Assembly: GCA_965224495.1 (NCBI GenBank)
Contig: CBDCZI010000025.1
Coordinates: 356,666-420,665 of the forward strand
Length of the DNA stretch: 64,000 bases
Direction of reading: 5' to 3'
Source: CBDCZI01 sp965224495
GTDB lineage: Bacteria; Bacteroidota; Bacteroidia; Cytophagales; JAAEPT01
The notes below the pieces were generated by a model. It was not told where the DNA came from, did not search any database, and saw only the letters and a program-made list of their open reading frames with translations. Numbering within the stretch: the stretch's first letter is position 1; every line of letters starts with the position of its first letter. Shown here piece by piece: positions 9,311 through 18,095 of the stretch. The position numbers were made by a program, and so were the translations under genes.

Positions 9311-10135
9311 ATGGCTGTAAGAAAATTAAGACCAATAACTCCTGGTCAAAGATTTAGGATCGCTCCTTTATTTGAAGAAATCACAAAATCTACTCCTGAA
9401 AAATCTTTATTAGTTACTAATAAAAGATCTGGAGGTAGAAACAATACTGGTCGAATGACTATGCGCTACATTGGTGGTGGTCATAAAAAACAGTACCGTA
9501 TTGTAGATTTCAAAAGAGAGAAGTTTGGAGTACCTGCTGTAGTTAAGGCTATAGAGTACGATCCAAATAGAACTGCTAATATTGCATTGCTTTATTACGC
9601 AGATGGGGAAAAGAGATATATCATCGCTCCTGACGCATTAACAGTTGGACAAACTGTATTGTCAGGAAAAGGAATTGCTCCTGAAGTAGGGAACGCAATG
9701 CCTTTAGCTGATATTCCTTTAGGAACTATCATTCATAACATTGAGTTGAGACCTGGTAAAGGTGCTTCTTTGGCACGTAGTGCAGGTGTTTATGTTCAGT
9801 TACTAGCAAAAGACGGTAAATTTGTTACTGTTAAATTGCCAAGTGGTGAAATGAGAATGGTTTTAGCTACATGTTTAGCAACAATCGGAACTGTAAGTAA
9901 TAGCGATCACATGAGTGTTCGTTTAGGAAAAGCAGGTAGAAAAAGATGGTTAGGAAGAAGACCTAGAGTTAGAGGTACTGCAATGAACCCTGTCGATCAC
10001 CCAATGGGAGGTGGAGAAGGTAAAAAGAGTGGTGGTCAGCCTAGATCTAGAAACGGTGTTTACTCTCAAGGTTTCAAAACTAGAAAGTTGACTAAGTACT
10101 CTGATCGTTTAATTATAGGTAAATCTAAAAAATAA
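9311..10135 (+). CDS. rplB: 50S ribosomal protein L2
   Basis: A 274-residue protein next to the peptidyl-transferase centre, needed for subunit association. The C-terminal signature VDHPMGGGEGKKSGGQPRS is intact, with the conserved His near residue 229. The start MAVRKLRPITPGQRF is typical. It sits between rplW and rpsS. Confidence 0.99.
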   Translation: MAVRKLRPITPGQRFRIAPLFEEITKSTPEKSLLVTNKRSGGRNNTGRMTMRYIGGGHKKQYRIVDFKREKFGVPAVVKAIEYDPNRTANIALLYYADGEKRYIIAPDALTVGQTVLSGKGIAPEVGNAMPLADIPLGTIIHNIELRPGKGASLARSAGVYVQLLAKDGKFVTVKLPSGEMRMVLATCLATIGTVSNSDHMSVRLGKAGRKRWLGRRPRVRGTAMNPVDHPMGGGEGKKSGGQPRSRNGVYSQGFKTRKLTKYSDRLIIGKSKK

Positions 10136-10138
10136 GCA

Positions 10139-10414
10139 ATGGCTCGTTCACTAAAGAAAGGACCTTATATCGATTACCGTCTTGATAAGAAGGTAACTGA
10201 TATGAAAGAATCAGGAAAAAAAACAGTTATCAAAACTTGGTCTAGAAGATCAATGATATCTCCTGATTTCGTAGGGTATACTTTTGCTGTTCATAACGGT
10301 AATAAGTTTATTCCTGTATTTGTAACTGAGGATTTGGTTGGTCATAAATTCGGAGAATTTTCTCCAACTAGAAATTTCAGAGGTCATATTAACAAGAAAG
10401 ATAAGAAGAGATAA
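10139..10414 (+). CDS. rpsS: 30S ribosomal protein S19
   Basis: A 91-residue head protein that complexes with S13. It shows ARSLKKGPYID at the start and KTWSRRSMISPDFVGYTF-type core followed by VGHKFGEFSPTR. Its TAA stop overlaps the rplV ATG by one base (TAATG), suggesting coupled translation. Confidence 0.98.
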   Translation: MARSLKKGPYIDYRLDKKVTDMKESGKKTVIKTWSRRSMISPDFVGYTFAVHNGNKFIPVFVTEDLVGHKFGEFSPTRNFRGHINKKDKKR

Positions 10415-10773
10415 TGGAAGCTGTAGCTAAATTAAAAAAGATACCTTCATCTCCTCGTAAAATGAGATTGGTAGCTGACATGATTAGAGGACAGAAAGTT
10501 GATAAAGCATTAGCTTTATTGAAATTCGACCCTAAGCATTGTTCTAAAGATCTTGAAAAACTTTTGTTATCAGCGATCTCTAACTGGGAAAACAAAAATG
10601 AAGATAGTTCTGTAGCAGATACAGATTTATATATCAAAACTGTTTTTGTTGATTGCGGTAAGATGTTAAAACGTCTTAGACCCGCACCACAAGGTAGAGC
10701 TCACCGTATTCGTAAACGTTCGAATCACGTGACATTAGTAGTAGATGAAGTTGTAAAATCAGTTGAGGATTAA
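10414..10773 (+). CDS. rplV: 50S ribosomal protein L22
   Basis: A 119-residue protein whose beta-hairpin lines the exit tunnel. The start is KLKKIPSSPRKMRLVADMIRG, followed later by RLRPAPQGRAHRIRKRSNHV, which is the hairpin region. The start codon overlaps the rpsS stop by one base. Confidence 0.98.
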   Translation: MEAVAKLKKIPSSPRKMRLVADMIRGQKVDKALALLKFDPKHCSKDLEKLLLSAISNWENKNEDSSVADTDLYIKTVFVDCGKMLKRLRPAPQGRAHRIRKRSNHVTLVVDEVVKSVED

Positions 10774-10791
10774 TTCCAATAAAATTATATT

Positions 10792-11493
10792 ATGGGTCAA
10801 AAAGTAAATCCTGTAGGTCTAAGATTAGGAATAGTTAGAGGCTGGGAATCTAGCTGGTATGGAGGAAAGAATTTTTCTGAAAAACTAGTAGAAGATGAGA
10901 AAATACGAAAGTATGTCTACGCACGTATTCCAAAAGGAGGAATATCGAAAGTAGTTATCGAAAGAACACTTAAGAGAATAATCTTAACAGTTCACACTGC
11001 TCGTCCGGGAGTAGTAATTGGGAAAGGTGGTTCTGAGGTTGATAAAGTAAAAGAAGAACTTAAAAATCTTACTAAGAAAGACGTTCAAATCAATATTTAT
11101 GAGATTAAACGTCCTGAATTAGATGCTAAATTAATCGGAGAATCTATTGCACAGCAATTGAAGGCAAGAATTTCTTACAGAAGAGCAATGAAGCAAGCAA
11201 TTGCTTCTGCAGTAAGAGTTGGAGCTCAAGGAATTAAAATTAAAGTATCAGGTCGTTTAGGAGGTGCTGAAATGGCACGTACTGAGCAGTACAAAGAAGG
11301 AAGAATTCCTTTGCATACTTTGAGAGCTGATATTGATTATGTTGTTTCTGAAGCAGATACCATTTATGGTAAAATCGGAATCAAGGTGTGGATATTTAAA
11401 GGAGAGGTTTACGGTAAACGTGATCTTTCATTAAATGTAGGGATGTCTAAAGGCGGAGGAAAACGCAAAGATAATAGACGTAAAAGAAATTAA
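10792..11493 (+). CDS. rpsC: 30S ribosomal protein S3
   Basis: A 233-residue mRNA-entry protein. It opens MGQKVNPVGLRLG, contains the KH-type GXXG loop as PGVVIGKGGSEVDK, and the C-terminal GRLGGAEMARTEQYKEG motif. The tail is basic. It is preceded by an 18-base gap and followed by rplP. Confidence 0.99.
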   Translation: MGQKVNPVGLRLGIVRGWESSWYGGKNFSEKLVEDEKIRKYVYARIPKGGISKVVIERTLKRIILTVHTARPGVVIGKGGSEVDKVKEELKNLTKKDVQINIYEIKRPELDAKLIGESIAQQLKARISYRRAMKQAIASAVRVGAQGIKIKVSGRLGGAEMARTEQYKEGRIPLHTLRADIDYVVSEADTIYGKIGIKVWIFKGEVYGKRDLSLNVGMSKGGGKRKDNRRKRN

Positions 11494-11496
11494 GAT

Positions 11497-11919
11497 ATGT
11501 TACAACCGAAAAGAGTAAAATTCAGAAAACGTCAGAAAGGGCGTGTTAAAGGATTAGCTACAAGAGGTGCTGAGATTTCTTTTGGATCTTTTGCATTAAA
11601 ATCTTTAGAAGCTGGTTGGATTACTTCAAGACAAATTGAAGCTTCTAGAATTGCCGTAACACGTGCGATGAAAAGAGAAGGTCAAGTTTGGATTAGAATT
11701 TTCCCAGACAAGCCAATCACTAAAAAACCTGCAGAGGTAAGAATGGGTAAGGGTAAGGGAGCTCCAGAATATTGGGTAGCTGTTGTTAAGCCTGGTACTA
11801 TCTTATTTGAGTCAGGAGGTGTAAGTTTAGAAACTGCTCAAGCCTCATTAGGGTTGGCAGCTCAAAAACTTCCTTTGAAAACAAAATTTGTTGTAAGAAG
11901 AGATTATATCGAAGAGTAG
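11497..11919 (+). CDS. rplP: 50S ribosomal protein L16
   Basis: A 140-residue protein near the A-site tRNA elbow. It begins MLQPKRVKFRKRQKGR and carries RIFPDKPITKKPAEVRMGKG and the GAPEYWVAVVKPG segment characteristic of the family. One base separates its stop from rpmC. Confidence 0.99.
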   Translation: MLQPKRVKFRKRQKGRVKGLATRGAEISFGSFALKSLEAGWITSRQIEASRIAVTRAMKREGQVWIRIFPDKPITKKPAEVRMGKGKGAPEYWVAVVKPGTILFESGGVSLETAQASLGLAAQKLPLKTKFVVRRDYIEE

Positions 11920-11920
11920 T

Positions 11921-12112
11921 ATGAAAGCAAGTGAAATAAAAGGTTTGTCTATTGACGAACTAAAAAATACAATTGCTGAGCAAAAAGAACAATTGAGAAA
12001 ATTGAAATTTGCACATGCAGTATCTGAGGTAGAGAATCCTGTGAAGATTCGTCTTACTAGAAAAACTATAGCTCGCTTAAATACAGAGCTTACAGCTAAG
12101 TTAAAAGGATAA
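11921..12112 (+). CDS. rpmC: 50S ribosomal protein L29
   Basis: A 63-residue two-helix protein near the tunnel exit. It begins MKASEIKGLSIDEL and ends with the RKTIARLNTEL helix typical of L29. It lies in the standard rplP-rpmC-rpsQ order. Confidence 0.96.
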   Translation: MKASEIKGLSIDELKNTIAEQKEQLRKLKFAHAVSEVENPVKIRLTRKTIARLNTELTAKLKG

Positions 12113-12116
12113 TCTG

Positions 12117-12371
12117 ATGGAAAGAAACCTAAGAAAAGAAAGAATCGGGCAAGTTGTCAGTGACAAAATGGATAAAACCATTACAATTACTGTCGAGAAA
12201 AAAGTAAAGCACGAAAAGTACGGTAAATTTATATCGACTACTAAAAAATTCACAGTACACGATGAAAAGAATGAGTGTGGAGTGGGGGATACAGTGAAAA
12301 TTATGGAAACTAGACCATTGTCTAAAAACAAGAGATGGCGTTTAGTTGAAATTTTAGATAAAGCTAAATAA
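12117..12371 (+). CDS. rpsQ: 30S ribosomal protein S17
   Basis: An 84-residue OB-fold protein binding the 5' domain of 16S rRNA. Diagnostic segments are RKERIGQVVSDKMDKTITI and a GDTVKIMETRPLSKNKRWRL stretch at 12288-12347. Four bases separate it from rpmC. Confidence 0.98.
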   Translation: MERNLRKERIGQVVSDKMDKTITITVEKKVKHEKYGKFISTTKKFTVHDEKNECGVGDTVKIMETRPLSKNKRWRLVEILDKAK

Positions 12372-12373
12372 TT

Positions 12374-12742
12374 ATGATACAACAAGAATCAAGACTTGCG
12401 GTAGCGGATAACAGTGGAGCTAAAGAAGTTTTATGTATCCGTGTATTAGGAGGTACAGGTAAAAGGTATGCTTCTGTAGGTGATAAAATTGTTGTAACTG
12501 TTAAATCAGCCTTATCTTCTAGTAGTATGAAGAAAGGAACTGTTGCAACAGCTGTTGTAGTTAGAACTAAAAAAGAGATAAAAAGAGCTGATGGTTCTTA
12601 TATCCGTTTTGGTGAAAACGCAGCGGTTTTATTAAACGCACAAGGAGAGCCAAGAGGTACTCGTATTTTCGGCCCTGTGGCTAGAGAATTAAGAGACAAG
12701 CAATTTATGAAAATTGTTTCATTGGCGCCTGAGGTGCTTTAA
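12374..12742 (+). CDS. rplN: 50S ribosomal protein L14
   Basis: A 122-residue protein of the subunit interface. It starts MIQQESRLAVADNSGAKEV and contains the GTRIFGPVARELRDKQFMKI motif. It follows rpsQ after two bases. Confidence 0.99.
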   Translation: MIQQESRLAVADNSGAKEVLCIRVLGGTGKRYASVGDKIVVTVKSALSSSSMKKGTVATAVVVRTKKEIKRADGSYIRFGENAAVLLNAQGEPRGTRIFGPVARELRDKQFMKIVSLAPEVL

Positions 12743-12750
12743 AATTGAGA

Positions 12751-13074
12751 ATGATGAAAAAATTTCATATCAAAAAAGACGACCTTGTAAAGGTAATCGC
12801 TGGAAATGAAAAAGGTAAGTCTGGAAAAGTCGTATCTATTTTGAAAGATAAAAACCGTGCTATTGTAGAGGGTTTAAATATCGTTTCAATTCATAAAAAG
12901 CCGAATGCTTCTAATCCTAACGGAGGTATCGAAAAGAAAGAAGCAGGGATTCATATTAGTAACCTTGCTTTAGTTGACCCGTCAAACAATGAATCTACTA
13001 AAACAGGTAGAAAATTGAATGAAGAGGGGAAATTACAGAGGTATTCTAAAACGACTGGTGAATTTATAAAATAA
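12751..13074 (+). CDS. rplX: 50S ribosomal protein L24
   Basis: A 107-residue KOW-domain protein that initiates large-subunit assembly. The KOW motif is KDDLVKVIAGNEKGKSGKV. The frame is also open from a TTG at 12745, but two adjacent ATGs at 12751 and 12754 are better starts; I use the first and cannot tell them apart. The stop overlaps the rplE start by one base. Confidence 0.95.
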   Translation: MMKKFHIKKDDLVKVIAGNEKGKSGKVVSILKDKNRAIVEGLNIVSIHKKPNASNPNGGIEKKEAGIHISNLALVDPSNNESTKTGRKLNEEGKLQRYSKTTGEFIK

Positions 13075-13625
13075 TGTCTACAGTAAGCTTAAAGAAAAAA
13101 TACATAGAAGAAGTTTCTCCATCAATGATGGAGAAATTTTCTTACAAATCTGTAATGCAGGTGCCTAAATTGGTAAAGATTTCTATCAACCAAGGTTTAG
13201 GTACAGCAGTTTCAGATAAAAAGGTAATCGATACTGGTGTTGAAGAACTTTCTTTAATAACAGGACAAAAAGCGGTTGCAGTAATAGCTAAGAAATCGGT
13301 CTCTAACTTTAAGTTAAGAGAAGGGATGCCTATCGCTGTTAAGGTAACATTGAGAGGGAATCACATGTTTGAATTCCTTGATCGCTTTGTGAATATTTCT
13401 TTACCAAGGGTAAGAGATTTTAAAGGTGTTAAAGATAAAGGTTTTGATGGACGAGGTAACTATACTTTGGGTATTCAAGAACAATTAATCTTCCCTGAAA
13501 TTTCACTTGAAAAAGTAAAGAATATTTCTGGAATGAACATAACATTTGTTACAACAGCGAATACGGACGAAGAAGGATATGCTTTATTGAAAGCTTTCGG
13601 AATGCCTTTCGCTTCAAAGAAATAA
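13074..13625 (+). CDS. rplE: 50S ribosomal protein L5
   Basis: A 183-residue 5S rRNA-binding protein. It contains VPKLVKISINQGLG, the loop GQKAVAVIAKKSVSNFKLR and the RDFKGVKDKGFDGRGNY segment. It has the usual position between rplX and rpsN. Confidence 0.99.
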   Translation: MSTVSLKKKYIEEVSPSMMEKFSYKSVMQVPKLVKISINQGLGTAVSDKKVIDTGVEELSLITGQKAVAVIAKKSVSNFKLREGMPIAVKVTLRGNHMFEFLDRFVNISLPRVRDFKGVKDKGFDGRGNYTLGIQEQLIFPEISLEKVKNISGMNITFVTTANTDEEGYALLKAFGMPFASKK

Positions 13626-13627
13626 TT

Positions 13628-13897
13628 ATGGCTAGAGAAGCGGTAAAAGCAAGAGAAAGAAAAAGAGAAAAGTTGGTAGCTAAGTATGCTAAGAAGAGAG
13701 CTGAATTAAAAGCAGCAGGAGACATGGCAGGATTAGATAAATTACCTAAAGACTCTTCACCTGTAAGATTGCATAATAGATGTAAAATAACAGGTCGTCC
13801 GAAAGGATATATGAGAAAATTTGGTATCAACCGTGTAACGTTTAGAGAACTTGCATCTAAAGGTAAAATACCAGGGATTACAAAGGCTAGTTGGTAA
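13628..13897 (+). CDS. rpsN: 30S ribosomal protein S14, zinc-free form
   Basis: An 89-residue head protein. It is the longer form lacking the CXXC zinc pair (a single Cys is present, in HNRCKITGRPKGY), so it should not bind zinc. The ending RELASKGKIPGITKASW is typical. A promoter appears to start within its last codons and serve rpsH. Confidence 0.98.
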   Translation: MAREAVKARERKREKLVAKYAKKRAELKAAGDMAGLDKLPKDSSPVRLHNRCKITGRPKGYMRKFGINRVTFRELASKGKIPGITKASW

Positions 13898-13921
13898 TTA
13901 CAAAATTACTTACTATATTTG
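13891..13921 (+). promoter_or_regulatory. Internal promoter upstream of rpsH
   Basis: TTG at 13891-13893 and TATATTTG at 13914-13921 are separated by 20 bases, an excellent match to the Bacteroidota sigma-A pattern. The 44-base gap between rpsN and rpsH is unusually wide for this block, which fits an internal promoter for the distal half. Confidence 0.65.
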
Positions 13922-13941
13922 CAACCTTTAAACAGTAGAAA

Positions 13942-14343
13942 ATGATAACAGATCCTATAGCTGACTATCTTACAAGAGTAAGAAACGGTATAAAAGCTAA
14001 AAAAAGAGTGGTAGAGATACCAGCTTCTAATCTTAAGAAGGACATCACGCGTGTGTTGTTTGATAAAGGATATATCTTGAACTATAAGTTTGATGATGAG
14101 GCGAATGCTCAAGGAGTTATAAAAATAGCTCTTAAGTATAACCCGATGACTAAAAAGTCAGCAATTGAGAACTTAGAGAGAATTAGTAAACCAGGATTAA
14201 GAAAATACGTGAGTGCGGATAACTTGCCTCGTGTATTGAATGGTTTAGGTATATCTGTATTGTCAACATCTAAAGGTGTGATTACAGATAAAGAAGCTAG
14301 AAATTTAAAAGTTGGTGGTGAGGTAATTTGCCACGTTTACTAG
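13942..14343 (+). CDS. rpsH: 30S ribosomal protein S8
   Basis: A 133-residue central-domain 16S rRNA binder; in other bacteria it represses the spc operon. It starts MITDPIADYLTRVRNG and ends with the GLGISVLSTSKGVITDKEAR segment at 14245-14304 and a C-terminal GEVICHVY. It is the first gene after the internal promoter. Confidence 0.98.
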   Translation: MITDPIADYLTRVRNGIKAKKRVVEIPASNLKKDITRVLFDKGYILNYKFDDEANAQGVIKIALKYNPMTKKSAIENLERISKPGLRKYVSADNLPRVLNGLGISVLSTSKGVITDKEARNLKVGGEVICHVY

Positions 14344-14349
14344 AGTATT

Positions 14350-14901
14350 ATGTCAAGAATTGGTAAAAAACCTATTTCTATCCCTGAGGGAGTTACAGTC
14401 ACTATTAAAAGTGGTTTGGTAACAGTTAAGGGACCAAAAGGGCAACTTGAAGAGCAAGTTGGAAAAGACCTTACGGTAAAAGTAGAGGGTGACGCTATCG
14501 TAGTAGAGCGTCCAAGTGATTCAAAAAATCACAAAGCACTTCATGGTCTTTACAGATCATTGATTGCAAATGCAGTAGAAGGAGTGTCGAAAGGATACGA
14601 ATTGAGTTTAGAGTTAGTTGGGGTTGGGTACAAAGCAGTTTGTTCTAACAACATCTTAGAATTAAACTTAGGTTACTCTCACGATATCTTCTTTTCTCTT
14701 CCTAAAGAAGTGAAAGGTACGGCTGAAATGGTTAAAGGGAAAAGTCCTTTGGTTAAATTGGAGTCTATCGATAAACAGTTGATTGGTCAAGTTGCAGCGA
14801 AGTTAAGAACGCTAAGAAAAATTGAGCCATACAAAGGTAAAGGTGTTAGGTTCGTAGGAGAACAAATTAGAAGAAAAGCAGGTAAAACTGCAGCTAAATA
14901 A
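14350..14901 (+). CDS. rplF: 50S ribosomal protein L6
   Basis: A 183-residue protein with two homologous domains near the factor-binding site. Diagnostic parts are SRIGKKPISIPEGVTV, the central LVGVGYKA, and the C-terminal IEPYKGKGVRFVGEQIRRKA. It lies between rpsH and rplR. Confidence 0.99.
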   Translation: MSRIGKKPISIPEGVTVTIKSGLVTVKGPKGQLEEQVGKDLTVKVEGDAIVVERPSDSKNHKALHGLYRSLIANAVEGVSKGYELSLELVGVGYKAVCSNNILELNLGYSHDIFFSLPKEVKGTAEMVKGKSPLVKLESIDKQLIGQVAAKLRTLRKIEPYKGKGVRFVGEQIRRKAGKTAAK

Positions 14902-14908
14902 TAGTAGT

Positions 14909-15259
14909 ATGGCTACAGCTAAAAAAGTTGTTCGAAGACTTAAAATCAGAAGAGGAGTGAGATCTAAAGTAGTTGGTACTACTTCGACTCCGAGACTTTC
15001 TGTATTTAAAAGTAATAAAAGTATCTACGCTCAAGTTATTGATGATGCTAAAGGAGAAACAGTTTGTTCTGTTAGTTCTTTAAATGCGTCTATCAAAGGA
15101 ACTAAAGTAGAGGTTGCTAAAGAGATTGGGAAACTAATTGGGGAAGCGACTAAAGCTAAAGGTGTAGAAAAAATTGTTTTTGATAGAAGTGGTTATCTAT
15201 TCCATGGTCGTGTGAAAGCATTGGCTGATGGAGCTAGAGAAGCAGGTCTTAAATTCTAG
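14909..15259 (+). CDS. rplR: 50S ribosomal protein L18
   Basis: A 116-residue 5S rRNA-binding protein. It shows RLKIRRGVRSKVVGT, TPRLSVFKSNKSIYAQVIDD and the ending FDRSGYLFHGRVKALADG. Four bases separate it from the chosen rpsE start. Confidence 0.98.
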   Translation: MATAKKVVRRLKIRRGVRSKVVGTTSTPRLSVFKSNKSIYAQVIDDAKGETVCSVSSLNASIKGTKVEVAKEIGKLIGEATKAKGVEKIVFDRSGYLFHGRVKALADGAREAGLKF

Positions 15260-15263
15260 AAGG

Positions 15264-15782
15264 ATGAGTGATAAAGGTTCAAAAAGAATTAAAACTGGCG
15301 AGATTGAGTTAACAGAGAAAGTTGTTGCGATAAACAGAGTAGCTAAAGTAGTGAAAGGTGGTCGTAGATTCAGTTTCTCTGCAATCGTAGTAGTCGGTAA
15401 CGGTGATGGTGTCGTTGGTTATGGGTTAGGTAAAGCTAACGAGATAACAGATGCTATTACTAAAGGTATAGACGAGGCAAAAAGAAATGTCTTTGAGATT
15501 CCTGTATTAAACGGTACTGTTCCTCATGAAATAAAAGGAAAGTATAGTGGAGGAAGAGTATTCTTGAAACCAGCATCTGCTGGTACGGGAGTAATTGCTG
15601 GTGGTGCGATGAGAGCTGTGTTGGAAGGCGCGGGTGTTCATAACGTATTGGCAAAGTCTCAAGGTTCTAATAATCCTCATAGTGTTGTTAAAGCAACTTT
15701 TGATGCTTTATTAAAACTACGTGATCCGTTAACGGTAGCGAGACAAAGAGGGATTTCTTTAGACAAAGTTTTTAACGGATAG
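15264..15782 (+). CDS. rpsE: 30S ribosomal protein S5
   Basis: A 172-residue accuracy protein. I chose the ATG at 15264 (MSDKGSKRIKTGE) rather than an upstream in-frame start at 15228, which would overlap rplR. The double-stranded RNA-binding part RVAKVVKGGRRFSFSAIVVV and the GTGVIAGGAMRAVLEGAGV region are intact. Confidence 0.97.
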   Translation: MSDKGSKRIKTGEIELTEKVVAINRVAKVVKGGRRFSFSAIVVVGNGDGVVGYGLGKANEITDAITKGIDEAKRNVFEIPVLNGTVPHEIKGKYSGGRVFLKPASAGTGVIAGGAMRAVLEGAGVHNVLAKSQGSNNPHSVVKATFDALLKLRDPLTVARQRGISLDKVFNG

Positions 15783-15786
15783 TACG

Positions 15787-15966
15787 ATGAGTAAGATAAG
15801 AATTACACAGAAGAAAAGCGTTATTAAGCGTCCAGAAAACCAAAAGTTAAATATCATTGCTTTAGGTTTAGGTAAAATAAATCGTTCTGTCGAAGTTGAA
15901 AAAACGCCTGAAGTTTTAGGTCAGATAGAAAAGGTAAAGCATTTAGTTGAAGTAATAGATTTATAA
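15787..15966 (+). CDS. rpmD: 50S ribosomal protein L30
   Basis: A 59-residue protein that falls between rpsE and rplO. Translation from the ATG at 15787 gives MSKIRITQKKSVIKRPENQ and later ALGLGKINRSVEVEKTPEV, the family pattern. It starts four bases after rpsE and its stop lies one base before rplO. Confidence 0.95.
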   Translation: MSKIRITQKKSVIKRPENQKLNIIALGLGKINRSVEVEKTPEVLGQIEKVKHLVEVIDL

Positions 15967-15967
15967 T

Positions 15968-16414
15968 ATGAAACTACATACTCTAAGCCCAAATACAGGT
16001 TCAACTAAATCTAGAAAAAGAATTGCACGTGGTCAAGGTTCTGGTACAGGCGGAACAGCAGCCAGAGGACATAACGGAGCAAAATCTAGATCTGGATATA
16101 GTAAGAAGATAGGTTTTGAAGGAGGTCAAATGCCTTTGCAAAGAAGAATTCCAAAATTCGGTTTTAAGCCATTGAACAAAGTTCATTTTAAAGCTGTAAA
16201 CTTGGAAACACTTCAAACGTTAATTGATTCAAAAAAATTAGCGAAAGTTGAGTTAGAAGATTTAATCAATGGTGGATTAGCTTCGAAATCTGATAAAGTA
16301 AAATTATTAGGTGGAGGTGCTGTGACTACTAAAATTGAAGTGGCTGTACATGCAGCTTCTAAGTCTGCTATCGAAGCGATTGAAAAATTAGGTGGTAAAG
16401 TAACAATATTATAA
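15968..16414 (+). CDS. rplO: 50S ribosomal protein L15
   Basis: A 148-residue late-assembly protein. Features are the N-terminal SRKRIARGQGSGTGGTAARG loop, then FEGGQMPLQRRIPKFGF. It directly precedes secY, as in most bacteria. Confidence 0.98.
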   Translation: MKLHTLSPNTGSTKSRKRIARGQGSGTGGTAARGHNGAKSRSGYSKKIGFEGGQMPLQRRIPKFGFKPLNKVHFKAVNLETLQTLIDSKKLAKVELEDLINGGLASKSDKVKLLGGGAVTTKIEVAVHAASKSAIEAIEKLGGKVTIL

Positions 16415-16415
16415 G

Positions 16416-17747
16416 ATGAAAATCTTAACAAATATTAAAAACATATTTGCCATAGACGAACTTAAGGATAGAATTCTATATACTATAGGATTCATCCTTA
16501 TTTTTCGTTTGGGTTCTTATATTATGTTACCAGGTCTAAACTATGAGATGGTTCATGGTGGAGGTGAAGTTGAAGGTATATTTGGTTTAATTGATAACTT
16601 CTTGGGAGGAGCTTTTAGTAATAAAGCAATTTTTGGGTTAGGTATTATGCCATATATCACAGCTTCTATTGTTATCCAACTATTACAAGTAGCAGTACCT
16701 TACTTTCAAAGATTACAAAAAGAAGGAGAGTCAGGTAGAAAAAAGATTAATCAATTGACTAGAGTGTTAACTTTGGTTGTTTGTACGTTTCAATCTATTG
16801 GGTATATCACAGCTTATGTGAACCCAGCAGAAATATTAGTTGAAAACCAGTTGTTATTTAAAATAGCATCTGTTATTATTTTGACTACAGGGACGTTCTT
16901 CTGTGTATGGTTAGGTGATAAAATAACAGAAAAGGGAATCGGAAACGGTATCTCTATGTTAATTATGATTGGTATCTTATCAAGGTTACCAGCCACTTTT
17001 ATCGCTGAAATATTAGATAAAGGAGTTAATGGGATGTTATTTGTTGCTCTAGAATTAGCTGTTTTGTATTTTATATTTATGGGCGTTGTATTGTTAACAC
17101 AAGCGACAAGACGTATTCCTGTAAGTTATGCAAAACAAGTTGTAGGTAATAAGGTGTACGGAGGACAAAGGAATTATATTCCGATGAAAGTAAATGCAGC
17201 TGGTGTAATGCCAATTATATTTGCTCAGAGTTTAATGTTCTTACCAAGTATGCTTTTGGGTCAGTTCCAAAATAATGAAAGTACAAACCAAACGGTTTTG
17301 TATTTACAGAAGACATTTAGTTCTCCTGCAAATTTTGGTTACATGATGTTCTTAGGGATTCTAATTTTATTGTTTACGTATTTCTATACTGCAATGACAA
17401 TTAACCCTAATCAGATAGCTGATGATTTGAAACGTAACGGTGGATTTGTGCCTGGTATTAAGCCTGGACATCCAACGGCAGACTACATTGACAATGTTCT
17501 TTCAAAAATTACATTGCCAGGTGCTCTTTTTACAGCATTTATCGCTATCTTGCCAGGAATTGCAATGATACTTGGTGTCAGTGGTAGTTTTGCTCAATTC
17601 TTTGGGGGGACTTCATTGTTAATTATGGTTGGTGTCGTTATTGATACTATCCAACAAATTAAAAGTTATTTGCAAATGTCTCATTATGATGGTATGATGA
17701 AAACAGGTAAATTAAAAGGTAAGTCTAGTAGTCTAGCGGTAGCATAA
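16416..17747 (+). CDS. secY: Protein translocase subunit SecY
   Basis: A 443-residue inner-membrane protein with about ten transmembrane segments forming the Sec channel. Conserved parts are FRLGSYIMLPGL near residue 29, GLGIMPYITASIVIQLL near residue 75, the GNGISMLIMIG loop and FVPGIKPGHPTADYI before the last segments. It sits one base after rplO. All T9SS cargo and lipoproteins in this window would cross this channel. Confidence 0.99.
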   Translation: MKILTNIKNIFAIDELKDRILYTIGFILIFRLGSYIMLPGLNYEMVHGGGEVEGIFGLIDNFLGGAFSNKAIFGLGIMPYITASIVIQLLQVAVPYFQRLQKEGESGRKKINQLTRVLTLVVCTFQSIGYITAYVNPAEILVENQLLFKIASVIILTTGTFFCVWLGDKITEKGIGNGISMLIMIGILSRLPATFIAEILDKGVNGMLFVALELAVLYFIFMGVVLLTQATRRIPVSYAKQVVGNKVYGGQRNYIPMKVNAAGVMPIIFAQSLMFLPSMLLGQFQNNESTNQTVLYLQKTFSSPANFGYMMFLGILILLFTYFYTAMTINPNQIADDLKRNGGFVPGIKPGHPTADYIDNVLSKITLPGALFTAFIAILPGIAMILGVSGSFAQFFGGTSLLIMVGVVIDTIQQIKSYLQMSHYDGMMKTGKLKGKSSSLAVA

Positions 17748-17749
17748 TT

Positions 17750-17968
17750 ATGGCAAAACAAGCTTCAATAGAGCAAGATGGTATAATCATGGAAGCATTA
17801 TCTAATGCTATGTTCCGTGTACAACTAGAGAATGGTCATGAGGTCATTGCTCACATCTCAGGTAAAATGAGAATGCATTACATTAAAATTTTACCAGGAG
17901 ATAAAGTGAAATTAGAAATGTCTCCTTATGACTTAACAAAAGGTAGAATAAGGTATCGTTATAAATAG
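17750..17968 (+). CDS. infA: Translation initiation factor IF-1
   Basis: A 72-residue OB-fold factor that occupies the A site during initiation. MAKQASIEQDGIIMEALSN and GHEVIAHISGKMRMHYIKI are diagnostic. It lies between secY and rpmJ, the normal order. Confidence 0.99.
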   Translation: MAKQASIEQDGIIMEALSNAMFRVQLENGHEVIAHISGKMRMHYIKILPGDKVKLEMSPYDLTKGRIRYRYK

Positions 17969-17974
17969 TAGATA

Positions 17975-18091
17975 ATGAAAGTTAGAGCGTCGATCAAGAA
18001 GAGAAGTGCTGATTGCAAAATCGTAAGGAGAAAGGGTAAACTTTACGTAATCAATAAGAAAAACCCAAAGTTTAAACAAAGACAAGGTTAA
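17975..18091 (+). CDS. rpmJ: 50S ribosomal protein L36, cysteine-poor form
   Basis: A 38-residue protein translated from the ATG at 17975, beginning MKVRASIKKRSADCKIVRR and ending KNPKFKQRQG. Only one Cys remains of the four zinc ligands found in the classical form, so this is the non-zinc-binding version. It lies between infA and rpsM. Confidence 0.95.
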   Translation: MKVRASIKKRSADCKIVRRKGKLYVINKKNPKFKQRQG

Positions 18092-18095
18092 GAGT